From Bacteroidales bacterium Bact_23 (GTDB lineage Bacteria > Bacteroidota > Bacteroidia > Bacteroidales > Lentimicrobiaceae), in contig LUZO01000311.1 of assembly GCA_001603685.1 (NCBI GenBank), positions 1-8,087 of the forward strand: a DNA stretch of 8,087 nt, read 5' to 3'. The position numbers and the translations under genes are program-made. The notes under the pieces were generated by a model. That model worked only from the letters and a program-made list of their open reading frames with translations, did no database searches and was not told where the DNA came from. Below are positions 1 through 7,373 of the stretch, one piece after another (the first letter of the stretch is position 1; each line of letters begins with the position of its first letter).

Positions 1-1
1 G

Positions 2-61
2 ATTGCAACCATTAAAAAAAATGCTAAAGCAATGCCTGCCATTGATCATTTTTCTCCATAG
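2..61 (+). CDS. Possible C-terminal end of an upstream gene (partial)
   Basis: The frame starting at position 2 is open from the window edge to a TAG at 59-61 and reads IATIKKNAKAMPAIDHFSP. The composition looks like an ordinary protein tail, and it ends 31 bp before the metK start, a plausible gene spacing. Nineteen residues are too few to recognise a family, and a second frame (from position 3, ending at a TAA at 78-80) is also open, so this may be chance. If it is real, metK could be co-transcribed with this gene, because no clear promoter is visible in the 31-bp gap. Confidence 0.25.
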   Translation: MATIKKNAKAMPAIDHFSP

Positions 62-92
62 CATTTATTTACAGTTATAAATTACCAAGGTA

Positions 93-1421
93 ATGTCATA
101 CTTATTTACATCCGAATCAGTTTCGGAAGGACACCCTGACAAGGTTTCCGATCAGATTTCAGACGCACTGCTGGATGAGTTTCTGCGTTTCGACCCAAAA
201 TCCAAAGTTGCCTGCGAAACGCTGGTTACCACCGGCCTTACCATTTGCAGCGGCGAGGTTCAGACCGAAGGATATGTTGATCTCCACAAAGTGGTTCGCA
301 AAACCATTGCCGACATCGGCTACACCAAAAACGAATACCGTTTCGAAGCTGAATCATGCGGCATTATTTCAACCATTCACGAACAGTCGCCCGATATTCT
401 GCGCGGAGTAAACCGCGAAAACCCTGAAGATCAGGGAGCCGGCGATCAGGGGATGATGTTTGGCTATGCCACCCGCGACATGGACAACCTGATGCCCATG
501 CCCATTGAGCTGGCACACATTCTGTTGCAGCAACTGGCAGCCATCAGAAAGGAGGGAAAGGTAATGACCTATCTCCGTCCCGACTCCAAATCGCAGGTTA
601 CCATTGAATACGACGACAACAACCATCCGGTGAGAATAGACACCATCGTGGTTTCGACCCAGCACGACGACTTCTCCGACAAATCGCTGCCGGTGCTGGA
701 AGCCGACGAAAAAATGCGCCTCAAAATCGAACAGGATGTGCGCGAAATTCTGATTCCCAGAGTCATTGAAGAAGTCCCCGAAAGGGTGAAGAAGCTGTTC
801 AACAACTACAAACTTTATGTGAATCCCACCGGAAAGTTTGTGATTGGCGGCCCCCACGGCGATACCGGCCTCACCGGACGCAAAATCATTGTTGATACCT
901 ATGGCGGAAAAGCAGCACACGGTGGCGGAGCCTTTTCGGGAAAAGACCCCTCAAAGGTTGACCGTTCGGCAGCTTATGCCGCACGGCACATTGCCAAAAA
1001 TCTTGTTGCTGCCGGCGTTGCCGACGAAGTGCTGATTCAGGTTGCCTATGCAATCGGTATTGCCGAGCCGGTAAGCGTAAATGTGGTAACCTACGGATCC
1101 GCCAAAGTCAGGGATAACAACGGTAAAACCCTGAGCGATGGACAGATAGCTGAAAAAATCAAAGGATTGTTCGATCTCAGGCCGTATGCCATCATCAAAC
1201 GATTTGGGCTGTGCAACCCCATTTACACCCCAACCGCCAGCTACGGCCATTTCGGCCGCGACCCGCGCACCGAGGAGGTGGAAGTGTATTACAGCAACGG
1301 CGATACCTTCGACAAGACCATCAACGGGCAGGTAAAGCATTTCAAAAAAGTAAAACTGTTTGCCTGGGAAGAAACCGATTATGTTGACAAAATTAAAGCC
1401 GTTTTTGGCATAACCGATTGA
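93..1421 (+). CDS. metK: S-adenosylmethionine synthetase (methionine adenosyltransferase)
   Basis: Makes S-adenosylmethionine from methionine and ATP, releasing phosphate and pyrophosphate, in the cytoplasm; normally a tetramer needing Mg2+ and K+. All three MetK domains are visible. The N-terminal part has the GHPDK motif (residues 13-17), the ATP-binding GAGDQG is at 115-120, GGPHGDTGLTGRK lies at about 251-263, and the glycine-rich GGGAFSGKDPSKVDRSAAY is at 277-295. At 442 residues it is longer than the E. coli enzyme (384). The extra length includes a segment around 195-215 and another around 393-420, just before the conserved FAWEETD near the end, as expected for the Bacteroidota form. 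The ATG at 93 places GHPDK at the usual distance. An AAGG at 87-90 sits unusually close (2 nt) to the start. I see no SAM riboswitch in the 92 bp upstream. The gene converges on the sugar operon across a hairpin terminator and is probably unrelated to it. Confidence 0.98.
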   Translation: MSYLFTSESVSEGHPDKVSDQISDALLDEFLRFDPKSKVACETLVTTGLTICSGEVQTEGYVDLHKVVRKTIADIGYTKNEYRFEAESCGIISTIHEQSPDILRGVNRENPEDQGAGDQGMMFGYATRDMDNLMPMPIELAHILLQQLAAIRKEGKVMTYLRPDSKSQVTIEYDDNNHPVRIDTIVVSTQHDDFSDKSLPVLEADEKMRLKIEQDVREILIPRVIEEVPERVKKLFNNYKLYVNPTGKFVIGGPHGDTGLTGRKIIVDTYGGKAAHGGGAFSGKDPSKVDRSAAYAARHIAKNLVAAGVADEVLIQVAYAIGIAEPVSVNVVTYGSAKVRDNNGKTLSDGQIAEKIKGLFDLRPYAIIKRFGLCNPIYTPTASYGHFGRDPRTEEVEVYYSNGDTFDKTINGQVKHFKKVKLFAWEETDYVDKIKAVFGITD

Positions 1422-1437
1422 TCAATACCAGAGCATT

Positions 1438-1480
1438 AAACACAGAGAAGGCCGGGACAATTCCGGCCTTCTCTGTGTTT
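1438..1480. terminator. Bidirectional rho-independent terminator between metK and the operon
   Basis: A perfect inverted repeat has 18-nt arms (1438-1455 and 1463-1480) and a 7-nt loop (GACAATT). The inner stem is GC-rich (GGCCGG/CCGGCC). The outer pairs are AAA on one side and TTT on the other, so either strand's transcript ends its hairpin with a short U-run. It starts 16 bp after the metK stop and 15 bp after the end of the convergent DUF1080 gene on the other strand, as expected for a shared terminator. The U-tract is short (TTTGCTTT on the plus strand). Confidence 0.9.
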
Positions 1481-1495
1481 GCTTTACATTGAGTA

Positions 1496-2257
1496 CTAAA
1501 GCTTTTTAAGCTTTATATTTTTATACCACACATCATCTCCGTGATCCTGAAGGCCGATAAAGCCCTCCTGAGCCACATTGGCCCAGTCGGGATTGTACTG
1601 CGGGAACTTGCTCTTTGCCACCATTTCGTTCCATTCGGGAGTCCAGAGGTGGTATTCCACCACCTTTTCGCCGTTCAGCCAGTGCTCAACCAGGCCTTTG
1701 TAAATCAGTATTCTCACCTGATTCCACTCACCTACCGGCTTTACCTTGTTCTGATCCACACCGATCATGTCATACAGCGCTCCGGCACTGTGAACACCGT
1801 CGCGTCCATCGGGATGGGTGGTGTTGTCGAGTACCTGCATTTCAGGGGCCGACTGCCAGATTGCCTTATCGGGCAACTCCTGAGCAAGATACAAAATACC
1901 GCTGTTTCCGCCCGGCGAAATTTTCCACTCCAGCTTCAGCTCAAAGTTCTGAAACTTCTCATCGTAAATAATATCGCCTCCATCCAGGGCGCCGGCTTCA
2001 CCCCTGCCCGATCCAATGCAGCGCAGGGTGCCGTCCTCAACTACCCAGCCCGCCGGAAAATGATCTTTGTTGTAGCCCCGCCACTTGCCGGGAGTTTCGC
2101 CGTCGAAAAGCAGCATCCAGCCATCGGCAGCTTCGGCTTCGGAAAGCGTATTATCTATTGCAGCCTCTTCAGCCTCCTCAGCTTCAGGAGCCTGAGCCGG
2201 CTGATTGCATGCAACCATTGCCAGCGGAATTGCAAAAATCCATAATAGTTTTTTCAT
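1496..2257 (-). CDS. DUF1080 lipoprotein, 3-keto-disaccharide hydrolase/lyase-like
   Basis: A 253-residue exported lipoprotein of the DUF1080 family (Pfam 3-keto-disaccharide hydrolase), which has a concanavalin-A-like jelly-roll fold. Some members cleave 3-keto-glycosides by elimination or hydrolysis. Visible hallmarks are GWMLLFDGE (46-54), GNSGI (117-121), EMQVLDN (139-145) and a C-terminal GFIGLQDHG (232-240) leading into VWYKNIKLKKL. I chose the ATG at 2257. From there a short KK n-region and hydrophobic stretch end at Cys17 in the lipobox AMVAC, giving a compact type II signal peptide. An in-frame ATG at 2281 would add eight residues (MSNLNFNQ). Residues 25-35 form an acidic linker (EAEEAEEAAID). 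Last gene of the operon, after an 88-bp gap. By context it probably attacks the ketone made by the exported oxidoreductases. The exact reaction (lyase or hydrolase) and the substrate are inferred, not shown. Confidence 0.88.
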   Translation of the reverse strand: MKKLLWIFAIPLAMVACNQPAQAPEAEEAEEAAIDNTLSEAEAADGWMLLFDGETPGKWRGYNKDHFPAGWVVEDGTLRCIGSGRGEAGALDGGDIIYDEKFQNFELKLEWKISPGGNSGILYLAQELPDKAIWQSAPEMQVLDNTTHPDGRDGVHSAGALYDMIGVDQNKVKPVGEWNQVRILIYKGLVEHWLNGEKVVEYHLWTPEWNEMVAKSKFPQYNPDWANVAQEGFIGLQDHGDDVWYKNIKLKKL

Positions 2258-2345
2258 CTGATTAAAATTTAGGTTTGACATTTATTTCGTTTCTGAAAGA
2301 CTAAAACGGGATTCACAACCTCCTGGGGCCGGAATCTCAATTTGT

Positions 2346-3830
2346 TTACATTGTCCATCCCTGCCTGTAGGTATGTCTGATGTATTCCTCGGCAGCAGCC
2401 TTTGCGTTCATGGTTTCATGCTGTGTATCGAAGTGCGGATGGCCGTCAATCACCTCAAACTTATCGCTTTTCACCACCCTGATTTCGTCGTGATCGCTGA
2501 TGTTGGTAAAGCGCATGTTCTCGCCATCCCACAGCAGTTCGCGCTTGAGGTCCTGCAACCTGACCGCCACAACACCCATTACCACCATCTCGTTCATGGG
2601 GCCTGAATAGCCGAAATGCGAACTTGCTTCCACCCTGTTTTCAGGGCTTTCCTTGCATGCCCTCACCCAGTCCATTTCATGGCTTGTGGTAACTCTGCGC
2701 ATGGTCGGCTCCGGCCTTTTGTAGCTCTTGTCGTAATCGAGCGGCAGCAGGAAGGGGTTCTTTCCGTAGCATCCGGTCATAATTTTTCCTTTTGAGCCGA
2801 TCAGCAGGCAGCCTCCGTCGGAGTCGCGGCCCATGGTTTCGCCGGCGGGCAACTCGTCGGGGCGGGGCGGCAGCAATCCGCCATCCCACCAGGTAACGCT
2901 TACCTCGGGCATTTCGAGTCCGTTGTGTTTCTCCCTTGCGGGGAAAACATACTTTACCACCTCTGCCAAAGGCGGCGACTCGGTGTTAAACTGCGAGGAG
3001 CTTCCCTGAACCTTGATGGGATACTTGAGTTTCAGTGACATAAAGATGGGATCCATGATGTGGCAGGCCATATCGCCGAGGGCGCCGGTGCCGAAATCCC
3101 ACCATCCGCGCCAGTTCCACGGAGTGTAGATGGAGTTGTACGGGCGCTCTTTTGCAGGCCCGATGAAAAGATCCCACGCCAGGGTATCGGGAATTGGCAT
3201 CACCTCTTTGGGGCGCTCCAATCCCTGCGGCCAGATGGGCCGGTTGGTCCATGCGTGTGCTTCGCGGATTTCACCGATGGCACCATCCCATACCCACTCA
3301 CACACCTGACGGATGCCCTCGCCGGAATTGCCCTGATTGCCCATCTGCGTAGCCACTTTGTACTCGCGGGCTATCCTTGCCATCTGCCTTGACTCCCACA
3401 CCGAATGGGTAAGCGGCTTTTCGCAGTAAACATGCTTACCCATCTTCATCGCATTGATGCTGATGATGGCATGGGTGTGGTCGGGAGTACCGACAACCAC
3501 CGCATCGATGGATTTGCCGAGTTCGTCAAACATCCTGCGCCAGTCGTAATACTTTTTGGCATCCGGAAACTCCCCGAAGATCTTCCGTGAGTATTTCCAG
3601 TCAACATCGCAAAGAGCAATGATGTTCTGACTGCTGACGGCGCGGATCACCCCGCCGCCGCGTCCTCCAACACCCACACCCGCGATATTCAGCTTGTCGC
3701 TGGGCGGAGTGTAACCCAGACCCGATATCACATGGCTGGGCATAATCATAAACCCGGCTGCAGTCAGTGCTGAATTACGCAAAAACTGACGACGGCCAAT
3801 TCCGTTGTTATTCTCAGACTTTTCCTCCAT
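2346..3830 (-). CDS. Tat-exported Gfo/Idh/MocA-family oxidoreductase (494 aa)
   Basis: An NAD(P)-dependent sugar dehydrogenase-type protein with a twin-arginine signal: GRRQFLR at 12-18, then a hydrophobic stretch to about residue 31. The Rossmann domain begins with GVGVGGRGG (51-59), followed by CDVD (74-77), GTPDHTH (114-120) and the family signature CEKPL (136-140), whose Lys138 is the expected catalytic lysine. The C-terminal alpha/beta domain holds WWDFGTGALGDMACHIMD (243-260), where Asp253 and His257 fit the remaining catalytic positions. At 494 residues it is much longer than the typical 330-380-residue cytoplasmic member, as is usual for exported Bacteroidota and Planctomycetota forms. 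The start ATG at 3830 lies 19 bp after the TIM-barrel gene. In this context it probably oxidises a sugar hydroxyl, or reduces a keto-sugar, in the periplasm, presumably with a tightly held cofactor because Tat exports folded proteins. The substrate is unknown. Confidence 0.92.
   Translation of the reverse strand: MEEKSENNNGIGRRQFLRNSALTAAGFMIMPSHVISGLGYTPPSDKLNIAGVGVGGRGGGVIRAVSSQNIIALCDVDWKYSRKIFGEFPDAKKYYDWRRMFDELGKSIDAVVVGTPDHTHAIISINAMKMGKHVYCEKPLTHSVWESRQMARIAREYKVATQMGNQGNSGEGIRQVCEWVWDGAIGEIREAHAWTNRPIWPQGLERPKEVMPIPDTLAWDLFIGPAKERPYNSIYTPWNWRGWWDFGTGALGDMACHIMDPIFMSLKLKYPIKVQGSSSQFNTESPPLAEVVKYVFPAREKHNGLEMPEVSVTWWDGGLLPPRPDELPAGETMGRDSDGGCLLIGSKGKIMTGCYGKNPFLLPLDYDKSYKRPEPTMRRVTTSHEMDWVRACKESPENRVEASSHFGYSGPMNEMVVMGVVAVRLQDLKRELLWDGENMRFTNISDHDEIRVVKSDKFEVIDGHPHFDTQHETMNAKAAAEEYIRHTYRQGWTM
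3411..3437 (-). repeat. 27-bp exact repeat, copy 1 (codons for KHVYCEKPL)
   Basis: This stretch is identical, with no mismatch over 27 bp, to 6756-6782 in the other Tat-exported oxidoreductase. It encodes nine residues around the catalytic EKP motif in both genes, using the same codon at every position. Flanking DNA diverges at once on both sides. Either strong protein conservation and shared codon preference, or a short gene-conversion patch, could explain it. Confidence 0.8.
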
Positions 3831-3849
3831 TATTCTGATTTTTAAGGGT

Positions 3850-4701
3850 TTATATTAAATTTTTTCGGATGTAATTCAAACTCAGTTCGGCACACTGAAG
3901 CGGAGTACCTTCGGCATATTTCTCCTGCTCCACAAAAATATACTCCAGGCCGGCCAGCTTCTTTTGCTCCATAATTGCAGCAAAATCTACCGAGCCGTTG
4001 CCCACCACGCATGAGGAGCCGTCGTTTGCCAGATCCTTCACATGCCAGGTGAGGAACCGTCCGGGATAAGCCTTGAAATATGGAAGCGGATCAACCTTTT
4101 CTTTTGCAAAAAAGTAGAAATCGGGCTGGAAGAAGACCGTTTCCGGATCGGTTTCGCTGATCAGAATATCGTAGGGAAGTTCTCCGTCAACCTCCGTGAA
4201 TTCAAAATCGTGGTTGTGATAGCCAAACTTTATGCCTGTTTTTTTACAGGTTTCGCCAATCCGGTTCATCTCCTCCGCTGCACGGCGGAAATCATCGGCT
4301 GTGCCTCGCGGACGGCCCATCAGCGAGGGCAGCACCAGATACTCAAGGCCGGCATCCAGCGCAATTTCAGCATACTCCAAAGCATTCTCATCGGTAATGC
4401 CGGTATGGGTACTCAGCAACTTCAGCCCCAGATCGGAGCACATTTTGCTGAACTCCCGGGCCTCTATCCCATAAAACCTGCCGTCGTACCCAAATGCCTC
4501 AATGGAGGAATATCCCATAACGGCCAGGGCTTCGAGGGTCTGCAAGATGGTTTCTCCCAATTCATCGCGTACCGTCCAAAGCTGAATGCCCACTTCCTTC
4601 CTTTCAGCCGCCGGCTGCGTTTTGCATGCGGACGACAATCCCAGGGCAGCGGTTCCCGTAAACAGGGAAAGAGATTTCAGAAAATTGCGGCGACTCTGCA
4701 T
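3850..4701 (-). CDS. Tat-exported TIM-barrel sugar isomerase/epimerase/hydratase-like lipoprotein
   Basis: A 283-residue protein of the xylose-isomerase-like TIM-barrel (AP-endonuclease-2) superfamily. The N-terminus has SRRNFLK (3-9), a twin-arginine motif, then a hydrophobic run ending in LSSAC with Cys26 as a likely lipid-attachment site, so it is predicted to be a Tat-exported lipoprotein. Candidate metal or active-site residues at the expected strand ends are Glu68 (IEAFGY), His99 (STHTG), His162/His164 (GYHNHDFEF), Asp194 (QPDFYF), His220 (WHVKD) and Glu258 (FVEQE). In the characterised levoglucosan pathway, proteins of this fold act as the 3-keto-sugar beta-eliminase and as the 2-hydroxy-3-keto-glucal hydratase. 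Next to DUF1080 and Gfo/Idh/MocA genes, one of these roles, especially hydratase, is a reasonable inference. A simple keto-sugar epimerase is the main alternative. Gaps to its neighbours are 17 and 19 bp. Confidence 0.88.
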   Translation of the reverse strand: MQSRRNFLKSLSLFTGTAALGLSSACKTQPAAERKEVGIQLWTVRDELGETILQTLEALAVMGYSSIEAFGYDGRFYGIEAREFSKMCSDLGLKLLSTHTGITDENALEYAEIALDAGLEYLVLPSLMGRPRGTADDFRRAAEEMNRIGETCKKTGIKFGYHNHDFEFTEVDGELPYDILISETDPETVFFQPDFYFFAKEKVDPLPYFKAYPGRFLTWHVKDLANDGSSCVVGNGSVDFAAIMEQKKLAGLEYIFVEQEKYAEGTPLQCAELSLNYIRKNLI

Positions 4702-4718
4702 AATTGTATTTTTTTCGG

Positions 4719-5789
4719 TTAAACAATCGGTATTATCTTTCCCTCTGCATCACTCCGGATGGCAGCTTCTATGATCAGGAGGTTCAGCAGGGCATCATCT
4801 GCATTGATTTCCGGTTTGCCGCCTCTTGTCAAAACCTTGTAAACATTGTCGTAAAAGCCCATGTAGTTGCCGTTCAGGGTTGGATAGCGCCTGCGATTCA
4901 GCTCGCCCCTGCTGTATGTTGCAAGAATCCCGTAATCGCTCACCCTCTCCTTTCCGATTGCGGGCGAACCGGCTTTTGCACCATTTCTGAGCCTTGCCTC
5001 CTGCGGATCAACCCCATATTTTATGTATGAGCCCAAGGTTCCATGCACCTGAAAACGGGGGCCCGGCTCGGCCATAAATACACCGGCTTTCAGGGTTGCG
5101 GTTGTTTCAGGATAGAAAAGCTTCAGATCGAAGCTGTCGCTCGCTTTGCTCTCCCTTCGTCGGGTATAGAGTTTGCACCAGACGGAATCCGGCTTTCCGA
5201 AAAGTGCCACCGTCTGGTCAATCAAGTGTGGGCCGAGGTCAAAGAGCGTGCCTCCGCCCGAAGCATCGTTGTAGCGCCAGGCTGCCCGCCCAATTTCAGG
5301 GGTATAGCGATCGAAGTGCGATTCAAAATCGGTAATATTTCCCAGAGTTTTCTCTTTTATCAGTTGACGAACCGTAAGGAAATCGCCGTCCCAGCGCCGG
5401 TTGTGGTAGGGAAACCACCGCTTTCCCGAAGCCTCAGCCATCCGGATCAGCGTCTTCACATCGCGGCTGCTCATGGCAACCGGCTTTTCGATAATTACAT
5501 CCTTTCCGGCCTCCATGGCTTCAATGGCCTGCGATACATGAAGCAAATGCGGGGTGCAGATAACTATCAGCCGGATATCCTTATCATGAATCAAATCGTT
5601 GAAATTCCGGCATATCACTGAATCCGGATACAACCGGGCTGCCTCATCGCCGGTGGTGGCAAAGGCTTTCAGCCTGAATCCCGGGTGGGCATCCAGAAAA
5701 GGGGCATGAAACACCTTCCCCGAAAGGCCGAAACCTGCAATTCCGGCGGCAATTGTTTTCATTCCGACTTTTCTGGGTTGGGGATTCAT
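4719..5789 (-). CDS. Cytoplasmic Gfo/Idh/MocA-family oxidoreductase (scyllo-inositol dehydrogenase/YdgJ-like)
   Basis: A 356-residue NAD(P)-dependent oxidoreductase with no signal peptide, hence cytoplasmic. The Rossmann glycine motif GFGLSG is at 19-24, TPHLLH at 79-84, and the EKP signature at 101-103 (Lys102). The C-terminal domain has NRRWDGDF (130-137), the SHFDRY region (157-162), and GGGTLFDLGPHLIDQ (178-192) with Asp184 and His188 in the catalytic positions. The FGLSGKVFHAPFL opening and the NRRWD and DLGPHLIDQ segments resemble the YdgJ/IolW-type branch, which reduces or oxidises inositols and keto-sugars, often with NADPH. The start is uncertain. The ATG at 5789 gives an 18-bp gap matching its neighbours, but homologues usually begin close to the second ATG at 5762 (MKTIAAGIAGFG). 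It may complete the pathway by reducing an imported 3-keto sugar; that role is inferred from location and context. Confidence 0.92.
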   Translation of the reverse strand: MNPQPRKVGMKTIAAGIAGFGLSGKVFHAPFLDAHPGFRLKAFATTGDEAARLYPDSVICRNFNDLIHDKDIRLIVICTPHLLHVSQAIEAMEAGKDVIIEKPVAMSSRDVKTLIRMAEASGKRWFPYHNRRWDGDFLTVRQLIKEKTLGNITDFESHFDRYTPEIGRAAWRYNDASGGGTLFDLGPHLIDQTVALFGKPDSVWCKLYTRRRESKASDSFDLKLFYPETTATLKAGVFMAEPGPRFQVHGTLGSYIKYGVDPQEARLRNGAKAGSPAIGKERVSDYGILATYSRGELNRRRYPTLNGNYMGFYDNVYKVLTRGGKPEINADDALLNLLIIEAAIRSDAEGKIIPIV

Positions 5790-5807
5790 CTTCGGCGGAT
5801 TTATCGG

Positions 5808-7373
5808 TCAGACAATGATTTCGTTGGTTTCGTCCCAGAAGGTACGGCGGTTTTCATGATACGAAATGGTGCCCATGTGCGCAGTAATCGCTTCCTGAAA
5901 AGCCTGGTCAATATCGCAACTGGGCTGGGTTCCGTTGTTCAGCCTGATGCAGTTGAGCCATTCGCGCAGATGGAGGTGGGTGGTGTCCACCGCTTTGCCA
6001 TCGCGGTAAGTATAAAGCAGCCCCCTTCCGGCAAAATACTGCTCGGTAGGGGTGGTAATTGCATCAACCTGATCCTGGCCGGGTACATAGGAGAACATCG
6101 GCTTGCCGGGCTCCAGCATCCCCTCCTCTATCTGTGTTTTGTAGCGGGTCGAGCTGCGGTCGGGATAAACGGTGAGTGTCTGGTCCAGCTCCATATAGCC
6201 ATCGTGCGCCATAATGGTTTTGCCGCGGTTTTTCTCGCTGCTCAGGGTTGCGCTGTAGAGCAGGGTAAGATCGCGCTTCGGATATTCAAAGGCCATATTC
6301 AGCACATCGGGAACGGTACGGCCATCCTTAAAAAAGTAAATCCCTCCCGATGCCATGGCCGAATGGGGTATTCCAAGTTTCAGGATCTGGTTCAGCGCGT
6401 CATATTCGTGGGTGAAAAGGTCGCCGCTCAGGCCGGTGCTGTAATCCCACCAGCAGCGCCAGCGGAAAAACCGTTCAAGGCTGAACTCGTGCCAGGGCGC
6501 CGGGCCTATAAACTGCTTCCAGTCAATCGTTCTTTCATTTGCATCGGGATCAATGTCGTAAACCCAGGCGCCGTTGGGATCGTTGCGGTTGGTACACACC
6601 TCAATCAGCGTAACCTTTCCGATAACATCCTGCTCAATCAGCGAGCGGGCCACCTGATAACTCTCGGTTTGCCGTCCCTGGTGTCCAAGCTGGAAAACGA
6701 TGCCGGACTGTTTTACCACTTTTCTGGCTTCGTAGGTTTCGGCCACCGTCCACGAAAGCGGCTTTTCGCAGTAAACATGCTTTCCGTTTCTGGCCGCTTC
6801 AAGCACCACCGGCACATGCAGGTGGTCGGGAGTGGCAATGATGATGGCATCCACCTCGGACGAAGCGCACAACTCCTGATAGGTGCGGTAGCGGCGCGGC
6901 CTGTCGGTCATCTCACCCGCCGTTCCGTTTCTGAAAAGGTTGGCTCCGGCATCCATGCCAAAGCCGGCATTCTTGTCAAACACATCGCAAACAGCGGTAA
7001 CCCTCACATTGAGGTCTTCCTGTTCGCGGAACTCATTCAGGTAATCTTTCCAGTATTTGCTGCCGGCGGCATTCTTCTGCCATTCATCAATCTTTTCGGG
7101 GCGGACAAATCCAAGGGCCTTCATAATATACATCCCTCTTCCGCCGGCTCCTACAATCCCGATGCGTGTTACCGGGCCATCCACCAGCGGCGGAATGCCG
7201 GGGGGGATAATGGGTTTTATCCCTTTCAGAATACCCGATTTAAGCTTATTCTGCCTGTCGGTATGCGAAAATACGCCGTAACCCAGCACGCCAAGCAGCG
7301 GAATGGAAGCAAGGCCGGCCAGCAGATCACGGCGGCTGATCCCTTTTTTATCTTTGTTTTCCTGTTGACTCAT
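5808..7373 (-). CDS. Tat-exported Gfo/Idh/MocA-family oxidoreductase (521 aa)
   Basis: The longest of the three oxidoreductases here. It starts with a twin-arginine motif SRRDLLA (13-19) and a hydrophobic stretch to about residue 36. I see no lipobox and no obvious AxA cleavage site, so the stretch could remain as a membrane anchor. A proline-rich segment (about 52-66) links it to the Rossmann domain: GIVGAGGRG (72-80), AVCDVFD (127-133), ATPDHLH (180-186) and CEKPL (202-206, catalytic Lys204). The C-terminal domain has WWDYSTGLSGDLFTHEYD (308-325) with Asp318 and His322. An insertion of about 40 residues lies between the Rossmann glycine loop and the CDVF strand (about 85-125). Its ATG overlaps the TGA of the doxX-like gene (TCAT at 7370-7373), which suggests translational coupling. 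It is paralogous to, but clearly diverged from, the 494-residue protein, so the two probably use different substrates or act in different redox directions. Confidence 0.92.
   Translation of the reverse strand: MSQQENKDKKGISRRDLLAGLASIPLLGVLGYGVFSHTDRQNKLKSGILKGIKPIIPPGIPPLVDGPVTRIGIVGAGGRGMYIMKALGFVRPEKIDEWQKNAAGSKYWKDYLNEFREQEDLNVRVTAVCDVFDKNAGFGMDAGANLFRNGTAGEMTDRPRRYRTYQELCASSEVDAIIIATPDHLHVPVVLEAARNGKHVYCEKPLSWTVAETYEARKVVKQSGIVFQLGHQGRQTESYQVARSLIEQDVIGKVTLIEVCTNRNDPNGAWVYDIDPDANERTIDWKQFIGPAPWHEFSLERFFRWRCWWDYSTGLSGDLFTHEYDALNQILKLGIPHSAMASGGIYFFKDGRTVPDVLNMAFEYPKRDLTLLYSATLSSEKNRGKTIMAHDGYMELDQTLTVYPDRSSTRYKTQIEEGMLEPGKPMFSYVPGQDQVDAITTPTEQYFAGRGLLYTYRDGKAVDTTHLHLREWLNCIRLNNGTQPSCDIDQAFQEAITAHMGTISYHENRRTFWDETNEIIV
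6756..6782 (-). repeat. 27-bp exact repeat, copy 2 (codons for KHVYCEKPL)
   Basis: Second copy of the 27-bp identity described at 3411-3437, here within the 521-residue oxidoreductase and again covering the catalytic EKP region. Both copies lie on the same strand and in the same reading frame, about 3.3 kb apart, so recombination between them could in principle delete the intervening part of the operon and fuse the two genes in frame. Confidence 0.8.

Noticed and set aside
1..92. SAM-responsive riboswitch before metK
   Set aside because: The leader is short and AT-rich with no convincing paired stems or known SAM-aptamer core.
369..920. A 183-residue minus-strand open frame inside metK
   Set aside because: Fully antisense to a complete metK with all motifs; its histidine- and valine-rich composition is typical of a shadow frame.
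1541..2245. A 234-residue plus-strand open frame opposite the DUF1080 gene
   Set aside because: Antisense to a gene with a clear signal peptide and domain motifs; no recognisable domain of its own.
2319..2324. A perfect AGGAGG on the minus strand in the 88-bp gap
   Set aside because: The only nearby starts are a TTG followed at once by TGA and a GTG frame of a few codons, so no small gene follows. It is too far from the DUF1080 start to act as its ribosome site.
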